In this document: piece by piece, positions 7,919 to 14,478 of the stretch
Layout: every line of letters begins with the position of its first letter
How positions within the stretch are numbered: position 1 is the stretch's first letter
Assembly (NCBI GenBank): GCA_964513675.1
Contig: CAZEOD010000034.1
Span: 1-27,620 of the forward strand
Source: CALFVT01 sp964513675
GTDB taxonomy: Bacteria > Pseudomonadota > Alphaproteobacteria > Caulobacterales > Maricaulaceae
Direction: 5' to 3'
Length of the DNA: 27,620 nucleotides
Made by a program: the position numbers and the translations under genes
Notes under the pieces: generated by a model
The model's database searches: none
Told to the model about the DNA's origin: nothing
Seen by the model: the letters and a program-made list of their open reading frames with translations, nothing else

Positions 7919-7956
7919 AAAGTGCAAGAAGATTAAGAAGTGCAGGAAGTTTAAAA
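7903..7956 (+). repeat. Three tandem 18-bp repeats spanning a stop codon
   Basis: AGTACAAGAAGATTAAAA (7903-7920), AGTGCAAGAAGATTAAGA (7921-7938) and AGTGCAGGAAGTTTAAAA (7939-7956) are consecutive with no spacer. The first copy contains the end of the transporter gene (VQED then TAA). The next two repeat that coding tail and its stop in the same frame, so the frame reads VQED-stop, KVQED-stop, EVQEV-stop. The third copy contains AGGAAG, the likely Shine-Dalgarno of the DUF1801 gene starting at 7960. Confidence 0.9.
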
Positions 7957-7959
7957 ACG

Positions 7960-8397
7960 ATGGCAAAGGCGAGTCAAAAAACGGTTGAGACAGCGCTATC
8001 TGTTGATGATTATATGGCGCAAATTCAAGCAGATGAGCGCCGTGCCGATTGCCAAATCATCCTAGACATGATGGCCCGCTTATCGGGGCATCCGCCGAAA
8101 ATATGGGGCACAAAGCTGCAAAGCGGCATTGTCGGATTTGGCCGCTATCACTATAAATATGAGAGCGGACGGGAAGGGGGTGCGCTGCGGACGGGTTTTA
8201 GTTCTCGGGCGCAAAATATCTCGGTTTATATCATGCCAGGTTATCAAGATTTAGAGAGTGAGCTCTCCCGCCTTGGAAAACATAAAACCGGAAAAGCCTG
8301 TCTTTACATCAAGCGCCTATCAGATATCGACATAGATGTGCTCGAAGAGATTATTGCTAAAGGCCTTGCCGTGATGGATGAAAAATACCCGCAATGA
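7960..8397 (+). CDS. DUF1801 family protein
   Basis: 145 residues (MAKASQKTVETALSVDDYMAQIQADERRADCQIILDMM...). The opening helices, the GHPPKIWGTKLQSGIVGFGRYHYKY stretch, the SSRAQNISVYIMPGY strand and the KACLYIKRLSDIDIDVLEEII C-terminus fit DUF1801 (YdhG-like), a small cytoplasmic alpha/beta domain of unknown activity found widely in bacteria. The ATG at 7960 is preferred over upstream starts inside the transporter gene: it has AGGAAG about 11 nt upstream and matches the domain's N-terminus. It is followed by the amidase gene with an ATGA overlap, so the two are probably translationally coupled. Its operon position beside a wall amidase does not define its role. Confidence 0.85.
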   Translation: MAKASQKTVETALSVDDYMAQIQADERRADCQIILDMMARLSGHPPKIWGTKLQSGIVGFGRYHYKYESGREGGALRTGFSSRAQNISVYIMPGYQDLESELSRLGKHKTGKACLYIKRLSDIDIDVLEEIIAKGLAVMDEKYPQ

Positions 8398-9146
8398 GAA
8401 CCACCAAACTTGATATCATAGAGCAGCCATCGCCTAATTTCGATGAACGCACTCTGCCGATTTCTTATATTATCTTGCACTATACGGGCATGGAAAGCGG
8501 CGCGGCGGCCCTCTCGCGCATGTGCGATGCGGCGGCCAAAGTTAGCGCGCATTACATGGTCGAGGAGGATGGGCGTATCTACCGACTTGTGAGCGAAGAC
8601 AAGCGCGCGTGGCATGCAGGTGTGTCCGAATGGGCGGGAGAGCGCAATATTAACTCGGCCTCAATCGGCATTGAAATCGTCAATGGCGGCCATGATTGGC
8701 CCCTAGTTGGCGGCGCACTGCCGCCTTATCCCGATGTGCAAATCAACGCGGTAATTGCGCTATGTAAAGATATTATGGCGCGCCGTGCGGTCTCGCCGCA
8801 AAACATTCTCGGTCATTCTGATATTGCGCCCGCCCGTAAAATTGATCCCGGCGAGCATTTTCCATGGGCGGGCCTCGCGGCGGCGGGAGTAGGCCTTTGG
8901 CCCCATCGGCGCGATGAAGATATGCGTATCCTATTTGAGCCGGGCGACCGAGATCGCGGCGTGGCTATTTTACAATCCGGCCTTGCTCAAATCGGTTATG
9001 GCGCGCGGGTGACGGGTGAATATGATGCCCCGACCCAAGAGATTATAAGCGCGCTGCAAAGACGCTTTCGCCCCGCCCGTATTGACGGCATTGTCGATAT
9101 TGAAACCATGAGCCTTGTGAAATGGTGGGTCGAGGCGAAAAATTAA
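8394..9146 (+). CDS. N-acetylmuramoyl-L-alanine amidase (Amidase_2 + PG-binding domain)
   Basis: 250 residues. The Amidase_2 (AmpD/AmiD) domain covers about residues 22-165. Zinc-ligand candidates are His29 in IILHYTG, the His of NILGHSDIAP, and the Asp of KIDPGEHFPW. SASIGIEIVNGG is a conserved catalytic-domain segment. A C-terminal peptidoglycan-binding_1-type domain follows (VAILQSGLAQIGYGARVTGEYDAPTQEIISALQRRF). Enzymes of this type cut between MurNAc and the stem peptide during turnover or recycling. No N-terminal signal peptide is visible, so a cytoplasmic AmpD-like recycling role is one reading; the wall-binding domain argues for contact with polymeric wall, as in AmiD. It overlaps the DUF1801 stop by 4 nt (ATGA). 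Confidence 0.9.
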   Translation: MRTTKLDIIEQPSPNFDERTLPISYIILHYTGMESGAAALSRMCDAAAKVSAHYMVEEDGRIYRLVSEDKRAWHAGVSEWAGERNINSASIGIEIVNGGHDWPLVGGALPPYPDVQINAVIALCKDIMARRAVSPQNILGHSDIAPARKIDPGEHFPWAGLAAAGVGLWPHRRDEDMRILFEPGDRDRGVAILQSGLAQIGYGARVTGEYDAPTQEIISALQRRFRPARIDGIVDIETMSLVKWWVEAKN

Positions 9147-9168
9147 GCTGACTCTATTTAATGATGCG

Positions 9169-9357
9169 CTAGAGGCATAAGTAATTTTGCGCATCCATTA
9201 ATTGTGTGCGCACACGGCTTAAATTCGTGTAATCAGAGGGCCGTGCGTCAAGCTGTTGTGTGCGAATTTCGAGGCGCTCAAGCTTTCGCGTTAGATGTTT
9301 GATGGTGATGTCTTTAGCAACGCACTCTTTATAACTTATAAGTTTTGATAAAATCAT
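9169..9357 (-). CDS. Small coiled-coil-like protein, unknown
   Basis: 62 residues (MILSKLISYKECVAKDITIK...), not recognised. It is highly charged, and the central stretch (KHLTRKLERLEIRTQQLDARPSD, about residues 20-42) has heptad-like Leu/Ile spacing suggesting a short coiled coil. No signal peptide or membrane segment is visible. The ATG at 9357 has AGGA 8 nt upstream on the minus strand, and this start is preferred to one 36 nt further upstream. It converges on the amidase gene, whose stop is 22 nt away, and diverges from rnpB. The Shine-Dalgarno, intact frame and lack of a longer overlapping gene support a real gene, but conservation is untested. Confidence 0.55.
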   Translation of the reverse strand: MILSKLISYKECVAKDITIKHLTRKLERLEIRTQQLDARPSDYTNLSRVRTQLMDAQNYLCL

Positions 9358-9482
9358 TTTATGTCCTTTTTGTTTGTAGGGTGACTTTTGCAAAAGAATT
9401 TGCGTTATGCCAGTGACGAGATTTCACAGCTTTTGGAGATTTATGGGAGTAAATTTTCACGCGTTCGGGAGGATTGCGAGAG

Positions 9483-9511
9483 GTGACATTATCAAAGACA
9501 GGCGCTATAAA
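9483..9511 (+). promoter_or_regulatory. rnpB promoter
   Basis: GTGACA (9483-9488) and TATAAA (9506-9511) are separated by exactly 17 bp, each one mismatch from the sigma70 consensus. The predicted start, about 7 nt after the -10, falls at 9518-9519, where the P1 stem of RNase P RNA begins. The agreement of promoter and RNA 5' end supports both. The remaining gap from 9358 to 9482 shows no other gene. Confidence 0.8.
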
Positions 9512-9517
9512 GATATC

Positions 9518-9888
<371 letters not shown>

Positions 9889-9920
9889 TTATATCTCATG
9901 CTTCGGGTTAATCGTACCGC

Positions 9921-9940
9921 CCGACGCTTTGCAGCGTCGG
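9921..9940 (+). other. Perfect 8-bp hairpin downstream of rnpB
   Basis: CCGACGCT (9921-9928) and AGCGTCGG (9933-9940) form a perfect stem with a TTGC loop, about 35 nt past the rnpB P1 stem. It is not followed by a T-run on either strand. It could be a transcription stop of a less usual type or part of an rnpB precursor. Confidence 0.6.
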
Positions 9941-9949
9941 CGCTTCATT

Positions 9950-9974
9950 ATAATCGCTCCACTGGAGCGATTAT
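9950..9974. other. 25-nt near-perfect dyad
   Basis: ATAATCGCTCC (9950-9960) and GGAGCGATTAT (9964-9974) are perfect inverted repeats around ACT, and the inner A-T pair extends the symmetry to 12 bp around one base. It sits 9 nt after the previous hairpin. Either a second RNA hairpin in an rnpB read-through transcript or an operator. No T-run follows. The rest of the 9889-10150 gap is AT-rich and holds no gene that I can support. Confidence 0.6.
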
Positions 9975-10037
9975 GGTCACTACGTGCCAAAGCCGTTTGG
10001 ATTTAATTATTATATATTTAGCAGGATGTAACTTGAT

Positions 10038-10051
10038 GGTGATGTGTCACC
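10038..10051. promoter_or_regulatory. Short dyad upstream of the pirin gene
   Basis: GGTGA-TGTG-TCACC is a 14-bp inverted repeat 100 nt ahead of the pirin start. Its spacing (GA-N4-TC) does not match the CRP/FNR layout (GA-N6-TC), so any regulator is unknown. Confidence 0.3.
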
Positions 10052-10150
10052 TATGGGGATTTGTGATATTCAACCATTAGGCTGTATTTTATACTTTATT
10101 TTACGGCGGTAAGATATTGAAAATAAACAATAATAAAGGAATTTTAAGGC

Positions 10151-10858
10151 GTGATTAATTCTGAAATACGGCGGGCAAAAGACCGCGGCCATGCGGATCA
10201 TGGATGGCTGCAATCGGCGCATAGCTTTAGTTTTGCGGATTATCATGACCGCGACCATATGCATTATCATAGCCTGCGCGTTATTAACGAAGACCATGTA
10301 GCGGCAGGGCGCGGCTTTGCTATGCATGCGCATCGCGATGCCGAGATATTCTCTTATGTTCTGAGCGGCAGGATTGCGCATAAAGATACATTAGGAAATG
10401 GCTCGGAAGTAGGGCTGGGCGGCGTGCAGTTTATGAGCGCGGGAGCCGGCGTGCGCCATAGCGAATTTAACCCGTCATCCCGCGATCCTCTCCACTTCCT
10501 GCAAGTCTGGTTGATGCCGGATCGTTCAGGCTATGCCCCGCGATATGAAACGCTCCAAATTGACCCGCAAATGGTTTCGGGCGCGTGGAAGCTGATCTTG
10601 TCACAAGATGGCCGAGACGGGTCTATCCGTATTGGCCAAGATGCCAATATCTACAACGCACATTTAACGGCTGGGGCGGTTCTTAGCCAAACACTGCCGC
10701 ATGACCGGTTTGGCTATCTGCATGTTGCGCAAGGCTCGCTTGATGTAAATGGGGCGCGTCTTGAGGCTGGTGATGCCATAAAATTCCAAGGCGATATCAC
10801 CTTGAGCGAGGCTGAGGAGGCCGATGTCTTATTGTTTGATTTAGCGCCATTTCGCTAG
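10151..10858 (+). CDS. Pirin family cupin protein (YhhW-like)
   Basis: 235 residues from a GTG start, with AAGGA about 10 nt upstream. The N-terminal cupin has the pirin signature: RGFAMHAHRDAEIFSYVLSG and, further on, VRHSEFNP. His59, His61, His103 and Glu105 correspond to the four metal ligands of E. coli YhhW, a quercetin 2,3-dioxygenase. The C-terminal half (LTAGAVLSQTLPHDRFGYLHVAQGSLDVNG) is the usual second, metal-free cupin. Bacterial pirins are cytosolic and their natural substrates are mostly unknown; some act as redox or metabolic regulators. It lies between rnpB and the dcw promoter on the same strand, with no visible terminator before mraZ. Confidence 0.93.
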   Translation: MINSEIRRAKDRGHADHGWLQSAHSFSFADYHDRDHMHYHSLRVINEDHVAAGRGFAMHAHRDAEIFSYVLSGRIAHKDTLGNGSEVGLGGVQFMSAGAGVRHSEFNPSSRDPLHFLQVWLMPDRSGYAPRYETLQIDPQMVSGAWKLILSQDGRDGSIRIGQDANIYNAHLTAGAVLSQTLPHDRFGYLHVAQGSLDVNGARLEAGDAIKFQGDITLSEAEEADVLLFDLAPFR

Positions 10859-10868
10859 GGTTTACGTC

Positions 10869-10883
10869 TTAAGCCGGGGTTAA
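10869..10883. promoter_or_regulatory. CtrA-type box ahead of mraZ
   Basis: TTAA-GCCGGGG-TTAA is an exact match to the TTAA-N7-TTAA recognition sequence of the alphaproteobacterial cell-cycle regulator CtrA. It overlaps the -35 position of the TATAAA promoter described next, the usual place for CtrA-activated promoters in Caulobacter. Binding is inferred from sequence only. Confidence 0.6.
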
Positions 10884-10900
10884 AATATATGCTTTATAAA
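10872..10900 (+). promoter_or_regulatory. Putative CtrA-dependent dcw promoter
   Basis: TATAAA at 10895-10900 is a near-consensus -10, and the -35 position 17 bp upstream (10872-10877) falls inside the CtrA box and has no good sigma70 -35 of its own. That pattern suits an activator-dependent promoter. Predicted start is about 10907, giving a leader of about 70 nt before mraZ. A second candidate, TTGAAA (10913-10918) with TATCCC 17 bp later, is weaker but overlaps the MraZ boxes. Confidence 0.5.
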
Positions 10901-10918
10901 ATGTAAATTCTATTGAAA

Positions 10919-10942
10919 CCCACTTATTCCCATGCTATCCCA
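10919..10942 (-). promoter_or_regulatory. Three MraZ-binding repeats
   Basis: On the minus strand TGGGA (box ending 10939), TGGGA (box ending 10929) and TGGGT (box ending 10919) are direct repeats with 5-nt spacers, a strict 10-bp period. On the plus strand they read CCCA at 10919, 10929 and 10939. This is the TGGGN-N5 operator layout known for MraZ autoregulation in E. coli, here on the strand opposite mraZ. They lie in the mraZ leader and over a second possible promoter, so repression of the whole cluster is expected. Confidence 0.7.
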
Positions 10943-10946
10943 TCAT

Positions 10947-10965
10947 AGACCCGTAGGGAGGGTCT
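10947..10965 (+). other. Small hairpin in the mraZ leader
   Basis: AGACCC (10947-10952) pairs with GGGTCT (10960-10965) around a 7-nt loop, 12 nt before the mraZ start. The loop and 3' arm contain a purine-rich GGGAGGG that could otherwise serve as a Shine-Dalgarno, so the hairpin may modulate initiation. Confidence 0.35.
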
Positions 10966-10977
10966 TAGGGAAATAGA

Positions 10978-11454
10978 ATGTTTTTAGCGACAGTCGTTAA
11001 TAATCTTGATGCGAAAGGTCGGGTCTCTGTGCCTGCTGACTTTCGTGCGGCTGCCTCTCATGATGCTTTTAATGGAATTATTATTTGGCCGGCTCTAAAT
11101 GGCGGCGCGTTTTTTGAGGCGGCGGGATATGATTATGTGCTGCAAATGCAAAATGCCGTGCGCGCCTTGCCGCTTTATTCCAAAGAGCGGGATACGCTGC
11201 AAAATGCTTTTTTTGGCGAAGCGCGAAAATTAAGTTTTGATAGTAATGGCCGCGTGACCATGCCGCGGGATGTTTTAGACCGCCTTGGTGTTGACGGCGA
11301 AATTGCCTTTGTCGGGCAGGGCGATAGTTTTCAAATCTGGAGCGCGCAGGCACGGCGGGAGCTGGCTAAGAATATTCAATCTGAAGCTATGCAGCATCTT
11401 CATCATTTGGGCGCCAGCCCTTCTGCGGCGAACCCGCAAGAGGGGCCGTTATGA
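10978..11454 (+). CDS. mraZ: Transcriptional regulator MraZ
   Basis: 158 residues. MraZ is a DNA-binding protein of the AbrB/SpoVT fold that forms a ring and represses its own dcw promoter in E. coli. Two repeats are visible, each with the conserved DxxxR: NLDAKGRVSVPADFR near residues 9-23 and FDSNGRVTMPRDVLDRL near residue 90. The tail after about residue 130 (LHHLGASPSAANPQEGPL) is unstructured. TTAGGGA lies a few bases before the ATG. It is the first gene of the dcw cluster, and its three cognate repeats lie just upstream. Its stop overlaps the rsmH start by ATGA. Confidence 0.96.
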   Translation: MFLATVVNNLDAKGRVSVPADFRAAASHDAFNGIIIWPALNGGAFFEAAGYDYVLQMQNAVRALPLYSKERDTLQNAFFGEARKLSFDSNGRVTMPRDVLDRLGVDGEIAFVGQGDSFQIWSAQARRELAKNIQSEAMQHLHHLGASPSAANPQEGPL

Positions 11455-12443
11455 GCCGCCCGCATTATCCCGTCATGTTGCCCGAAGTTCTAGCGGCTAC
11501 AGCGCCGAGGGCGGGCGAGACTTATATTGACGCTACTTTTGGCAATGGCGGATATTCGGAAGGCTTATTGCAAGCGGCTGATTGCCATGTCATCGGGCTG
11601 GATAGGGATCCAAATGTTGCGCCCCGCGCGGCTGAACTTGCGGCGCGTTATGATGGCCGCATCGCGCTTATTCAAACGCCGTTTTCAAAATTAGATGAGC
11701 TGACGGAGCTGCCGCCGATTGACGCTATTATTTTTGATATCGGCGTTTCGAGTATGCAGCTTGACCAAGCCGAGCGCGGCTTTTCATTCATGCGCTCTGG
11801 CCCGCTTGATATGCGGATGTCGCAAGAGGGCGTCAGTGCCGCGGATGCTATTCGCGCCTTGCCGCTTGAAGACCTGATAATGATTTTTAAAATTTACGGC
11901 GAAGAACGCCATGCGGCGCGGATTGCGCGGGCGATTGTTAAAATTCGCGAAGATGAGGCGATCGTAACAACGGACCGCCTGGCGGAGCTGGTTGAGCAAA
12001 CGGTTGGGCGGCGCGGGAAAATTCACCCTGCGACCCGCGTTTTCCAAGCGCTACGGATTTATGTTAATGATGAGCTTGGCGAGCTTTACCGGGCGTTGCG
12101 CGCGTCAGAAAAAATCCTGCGTCCCGGTGGGCGCTTGGTTGTTGTGACATTTCACTCGCTAGAAGACCGAATGGTTAAGCAGTTTTTACGGGACCGCTCT
12201 GGTGAAGTGACGGGCGGCTCGCGTTATATGCCGCAAACGGATGTGAGCGCAAAGCCGGCGCAATTTACATCGCCCAAACGCGGCGTGATTAAGCCGAGCG
12301 CCGAAGAAATTGCTGAAAACCCGCGCTCTCGTTCGGCAAAGCTTCGCTATGCTATTCGGGGTGATGCGCCCGAAAAACGCGATGTGTTCGATGGGGCGTT
12401 GCCGCAGGTCACACAGCTTGCCGCGCTAGAGGCCGCGTCATGA
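11451..12443 (+). CDS. rsmH: 16S rRNA (cytosine1402-N4)-methyltransferase
   Basis: 330 residues. RsmH (MraW) adds the N4 methyl to C1402 in the decoding centre of 16S rRNA using SAM. It has HYPVMLPEVL at the N-terminus, the SAM-binding motif DATFGNGGYSEGLL, GLDRDP after the second strand, IIFDIGVSSMQLDQAERGFSF, and the family signature RVFQALRIYVNDELGEL followed by VVVTFHSLEDRMVKQF. Length is typical (about 310-330). It overlaps mraZ by ATGA at its start and ftsL by ATGA at its end, so translation is likely coupled. Confidence 0.97.
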   Translation: MSRPHYPVMLPEVLAATAPRAGETYIDATFGNGGYSEGLLQAADCHVIGLDRDPNVAPRAAELAARYDGRIALIQTPFSKLDELTELPPIDAIIFDIGVSSMQLDQAERGFSFMRSGPLDMRMSQEGVSAADAIRALPLEDLIMIFKIYGEERHAARIARAIVKIREDEAIVTTDRLAELVEQTVGRRGKIHPATRVFQALRIYVNDELGELYRALRASEKILRPGGRLVVVTFHSLEDRMVKQFLRDRSGEVTGGSRYMPQTDVSAKPAQFTSPKRGVIKPSAEEIAENPRSRSAKLRYAIRGDAPEKRDVFDGALPQVTQLAALEAAS

Positions 12444-12814
12444 GCGGCGTTGTCTATCATCGCCGTGCTGTCATTGCGAAGCGCGTTATTTGGACAATTA
12501 TGATTTTAATTGGATTGGCGCTTTTAGCGCTTCTCTATAGCTTTAAAACAATGGCGCAGTCAGCTCGTGCAGATGTGCGCCGCCTTGAAGCGCAAATTCA
12601 AACCGAAGAGACAGCAATAAAGCTGCTTCGCGCTGAGATTGTTTATTTAGAGCGCCCTGACCGTGTGGCAGAGCTTGCCGATGACTTTTTGGCGCTTGAG
12701 CCGGTTGTTTATAATCAAGATGATGCGGCGGCGGCGATTAAGGCTATTCAGCTGCGCAGTGAAGCTAAGTTGCCGCAATCAGCAGCGCAGGCGAGCGGGC
12801 AGGTGAGGCCATAA
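12440..12814 (+). CDS. ftsL: Cell division protein FtsL
   Basis: 124 residues. A short basic cytoplasmic end (MSGVVYHRRAVIAKR) is followed by one transmembrane helix (about residues 16-35), then a coiled coil (about 38-72, RRLEAQIQTEETAIKLLRAEIVYLE) and the FtsL-type LERPDRVAELADDFLALEP motif. FtsL pairs with FtsB and activates FtsW/FtsI at the septum. Sequence conservation in this family is low; identification rests on topology, motif and its fixed position between rsmH and ftsI. The C-terminal tail after about residue 95 is Ala/Gln-rich and probably disordered. Its stop overlaps the ftsI start by one base (TAATG). Confidence 0.93.
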   Translation: MSGVVYHRRAVIAKRVIWTIMILIGLALLALLYSFKTMAQSARADVRRLEAQIQTEETAIKLLRAEIVYLERPDRVAELADDFLALEPVVYNQDDAAAAIKAIQLRSEAKLPQSAAQASGQVRP

Positions 12815-14478
12815 TGTCTACGCCCGTTTCCACTCACCACGAAATTATAGATACCGAGTACCAAATGGTGGCCGAAGGCCGGATACGCATTTGGATTGGC
12901 TTGGTCGTTTTCATGTTCTCTCTCTTATTGATCGTCTTGCGTCTGGCCGAGGTTGCGCTTTTAACGCAGCCGCCTCATTTGGGGGTGAATGATGACAAAA
13001 CATTTATCCATAGAGCGGATATTGAAGACCGGAATGGTAAGCTCTTGGCGACGACCATTGATAATTATGCGCTTTATGCCGTGCCGGAAAAAATCCTTGA
13101 TAAAGAAGAAGCTGTTGCGGGTCTGCTCGCTATGTTTCCGGATTTAAATGAAGATGACACACGCCGCCGCATAAGTTCATCGCGAGACGAAGTGCGTTTG
13201 ACGCGCGGGCTTGTGCCAGCGCAGCGCCGCCAGATTACGGAAAGCGGCTTGCCGGGGTTGTTCACCAAAACAGAGCCGATGCGGAGCTATCCCAATGGGG
13301 CCGTGGCGTCCCACGTCATTGGATTTGTCAATGTTGACCTAACGCCTATGAGCGGCGCGGAATATAGCTTTAATAATGACATTACCGCCGAAGGCGCGCC
13401 GCCCAAAACATTGTCACTCGATTTAACGGTTCAAATGGCGCTGGAAGATGAGTTGGCAAAATCAACCGCTAAGTTTTCGGCAAATACGGGCGCGGGTATT
13501 GTTCTGAATATCAAAACGGGTGAGGTTTTGGCCATGGCGTCAGTGCCAGAGTATAATCCAAATATACGCGCCACAATTTCGCCGCATCATGAAAAAAATA
13601 CGGCCGTAAATGCAACTTATGACTTGGGCTCAGTTTTCAAGCCCCTCACAGTCGCTATGGCGCTGGACCGCGGGGTCACCACAGTTGATGAGGAATTTCC
13701 CGTGCAAAAGCCCTTTACCATTCAAAAGAAACTCATCAAGGACGATCACCCTAGCCCTGTTGCGCTGGATGCGGCGCATATATTATCTGAAAGCTCTAAT
13801 CGCGGGACGGCTTTGATGGCGCTTCGGGCGGGCGGCGATATGCAGCAGGCTTTTTTCAAAGATCTTGGGTTATTTGATAAATCCCCAATAGAACTTCGCG
13901 GGCGTGCGCGCCCACAATATCATAGTGATTGGCAGGATATTTCAATCGTTACGACATCGTATGGGCATGGTATTTCTGTCACGCCGCTACATTTGGCCTC
14001 GGCGATTGGGAGTGTTTTAAATGGCGGAACCTATATTGCGCCGACTTTATCAAAGGTCGATAGCGCGCATAAACCGCTAAGGCGCCGCGTGATATCACCT
14101 GAAACGTCGCGTGATATGGCGGAACTTATGCGTTTTGTCGTCACGGACGGAACAGGGGGTAATGCAGATGTTCCGGGTTTGGGCGTTATGGGGAAAACGG
14201 GGACAGCCGATAAGCCCTCCAGTGGCGGCTATGATACGCGCCGTCTTGTCACCTCTTTTGTTGCGGCTTTTCCGGTTTGGGACCCTAAATATGTTGTGAT
14301 GGTAACACTTGATGAACCTAAAGCTATCGAGAGTACGCGCGGCTTTGCCACGGCGGGCTGGAATGCTGCGCCGACAGCCGGCCGCGTTATGGCGCGGATT
14401 GCGCCAATGCTCGATATTCCTGCAAAGCCTGTGCGGGCTGCGGCGCAAATGGTCGCCAGTCAGGAGGCGCTACAATGA
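12814..14478 (+). CDS. ftsI: Peptidoglycan D,D-transpeptidase FtsI (PBP3)
   Basis: 554 residues. The class B penicillin-binding protein that crosslinks septal peptidoglycan. A cytoplasmic N-terminus is followed by one transmembrane anchor (about residues 25-50), then a pedestal/dimerisation domain beginning near HRADIEDRNGKLLATT. The transpeptidase domain contains the three active-site motifs: SVFK at 273-276 (catalytic Ser273, in YDLGSVFKP), SSN at 327-329 and KTG at 461-463. No glycosyltransferase domain is present, consistent with partnership with FtsW, encoded downstream. The last 25 residues form an Ala-rich tail. Its end overlaps murE by ATGA. Confidence 0.97.
   Translation: MSTPVSTHHEIIDTEYQMVAEGRIRIWIGLVVFMFSLLLIVLRLAEVALLTQPPHLGVNDDKTFIHRADIEDRNGKLLATTIDNYALYAVPEKILDKEEAVAGLLAMFPDLNEDDTRRRISSSRDEVRLTRGLVPAQRRQITESGLPGLFTKTEPMRSYPNGAVASHVIGFVNVDLTPMSGAEYSFNNDITAEGAPPKTLSLDLTVQMALEDELAKSTAKFSANTGAGIVLNIKTGEVLAMASVPEYNPNIRATISPHHEKNTAVNATYDLGSVFKPLTVAMALDRGVTTVDEEFPVQKPFTIQKKLIKDDHPSPVALDAAHILSESSNRGTALMALRAGGDMQQAFFKDLGLFDKSPIELRGRARPQYHSDWQDISIVTTSYGHGISVTPLHLASAIGSVLNGGTYIAPTLSKVDSAHKPLRRRVISPETSRDMAELMRFVVTDGTGGNADVPGLGVMGKTGTADKPSSGGYDTRRLVTSFVAAFPVWDPKYVVMVTLDEPKAIESTRGFATAGWNAAPTAGRVMARIAPMLDIPAKPVRAAAQMVASQEALQ

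Noticed and set aside
10030..10055. CRP/FNR-type site before the pirin gene
   Set aside because: The dyad spacing is GA-N4-TC rather than the GA-N6-TC required by that family.
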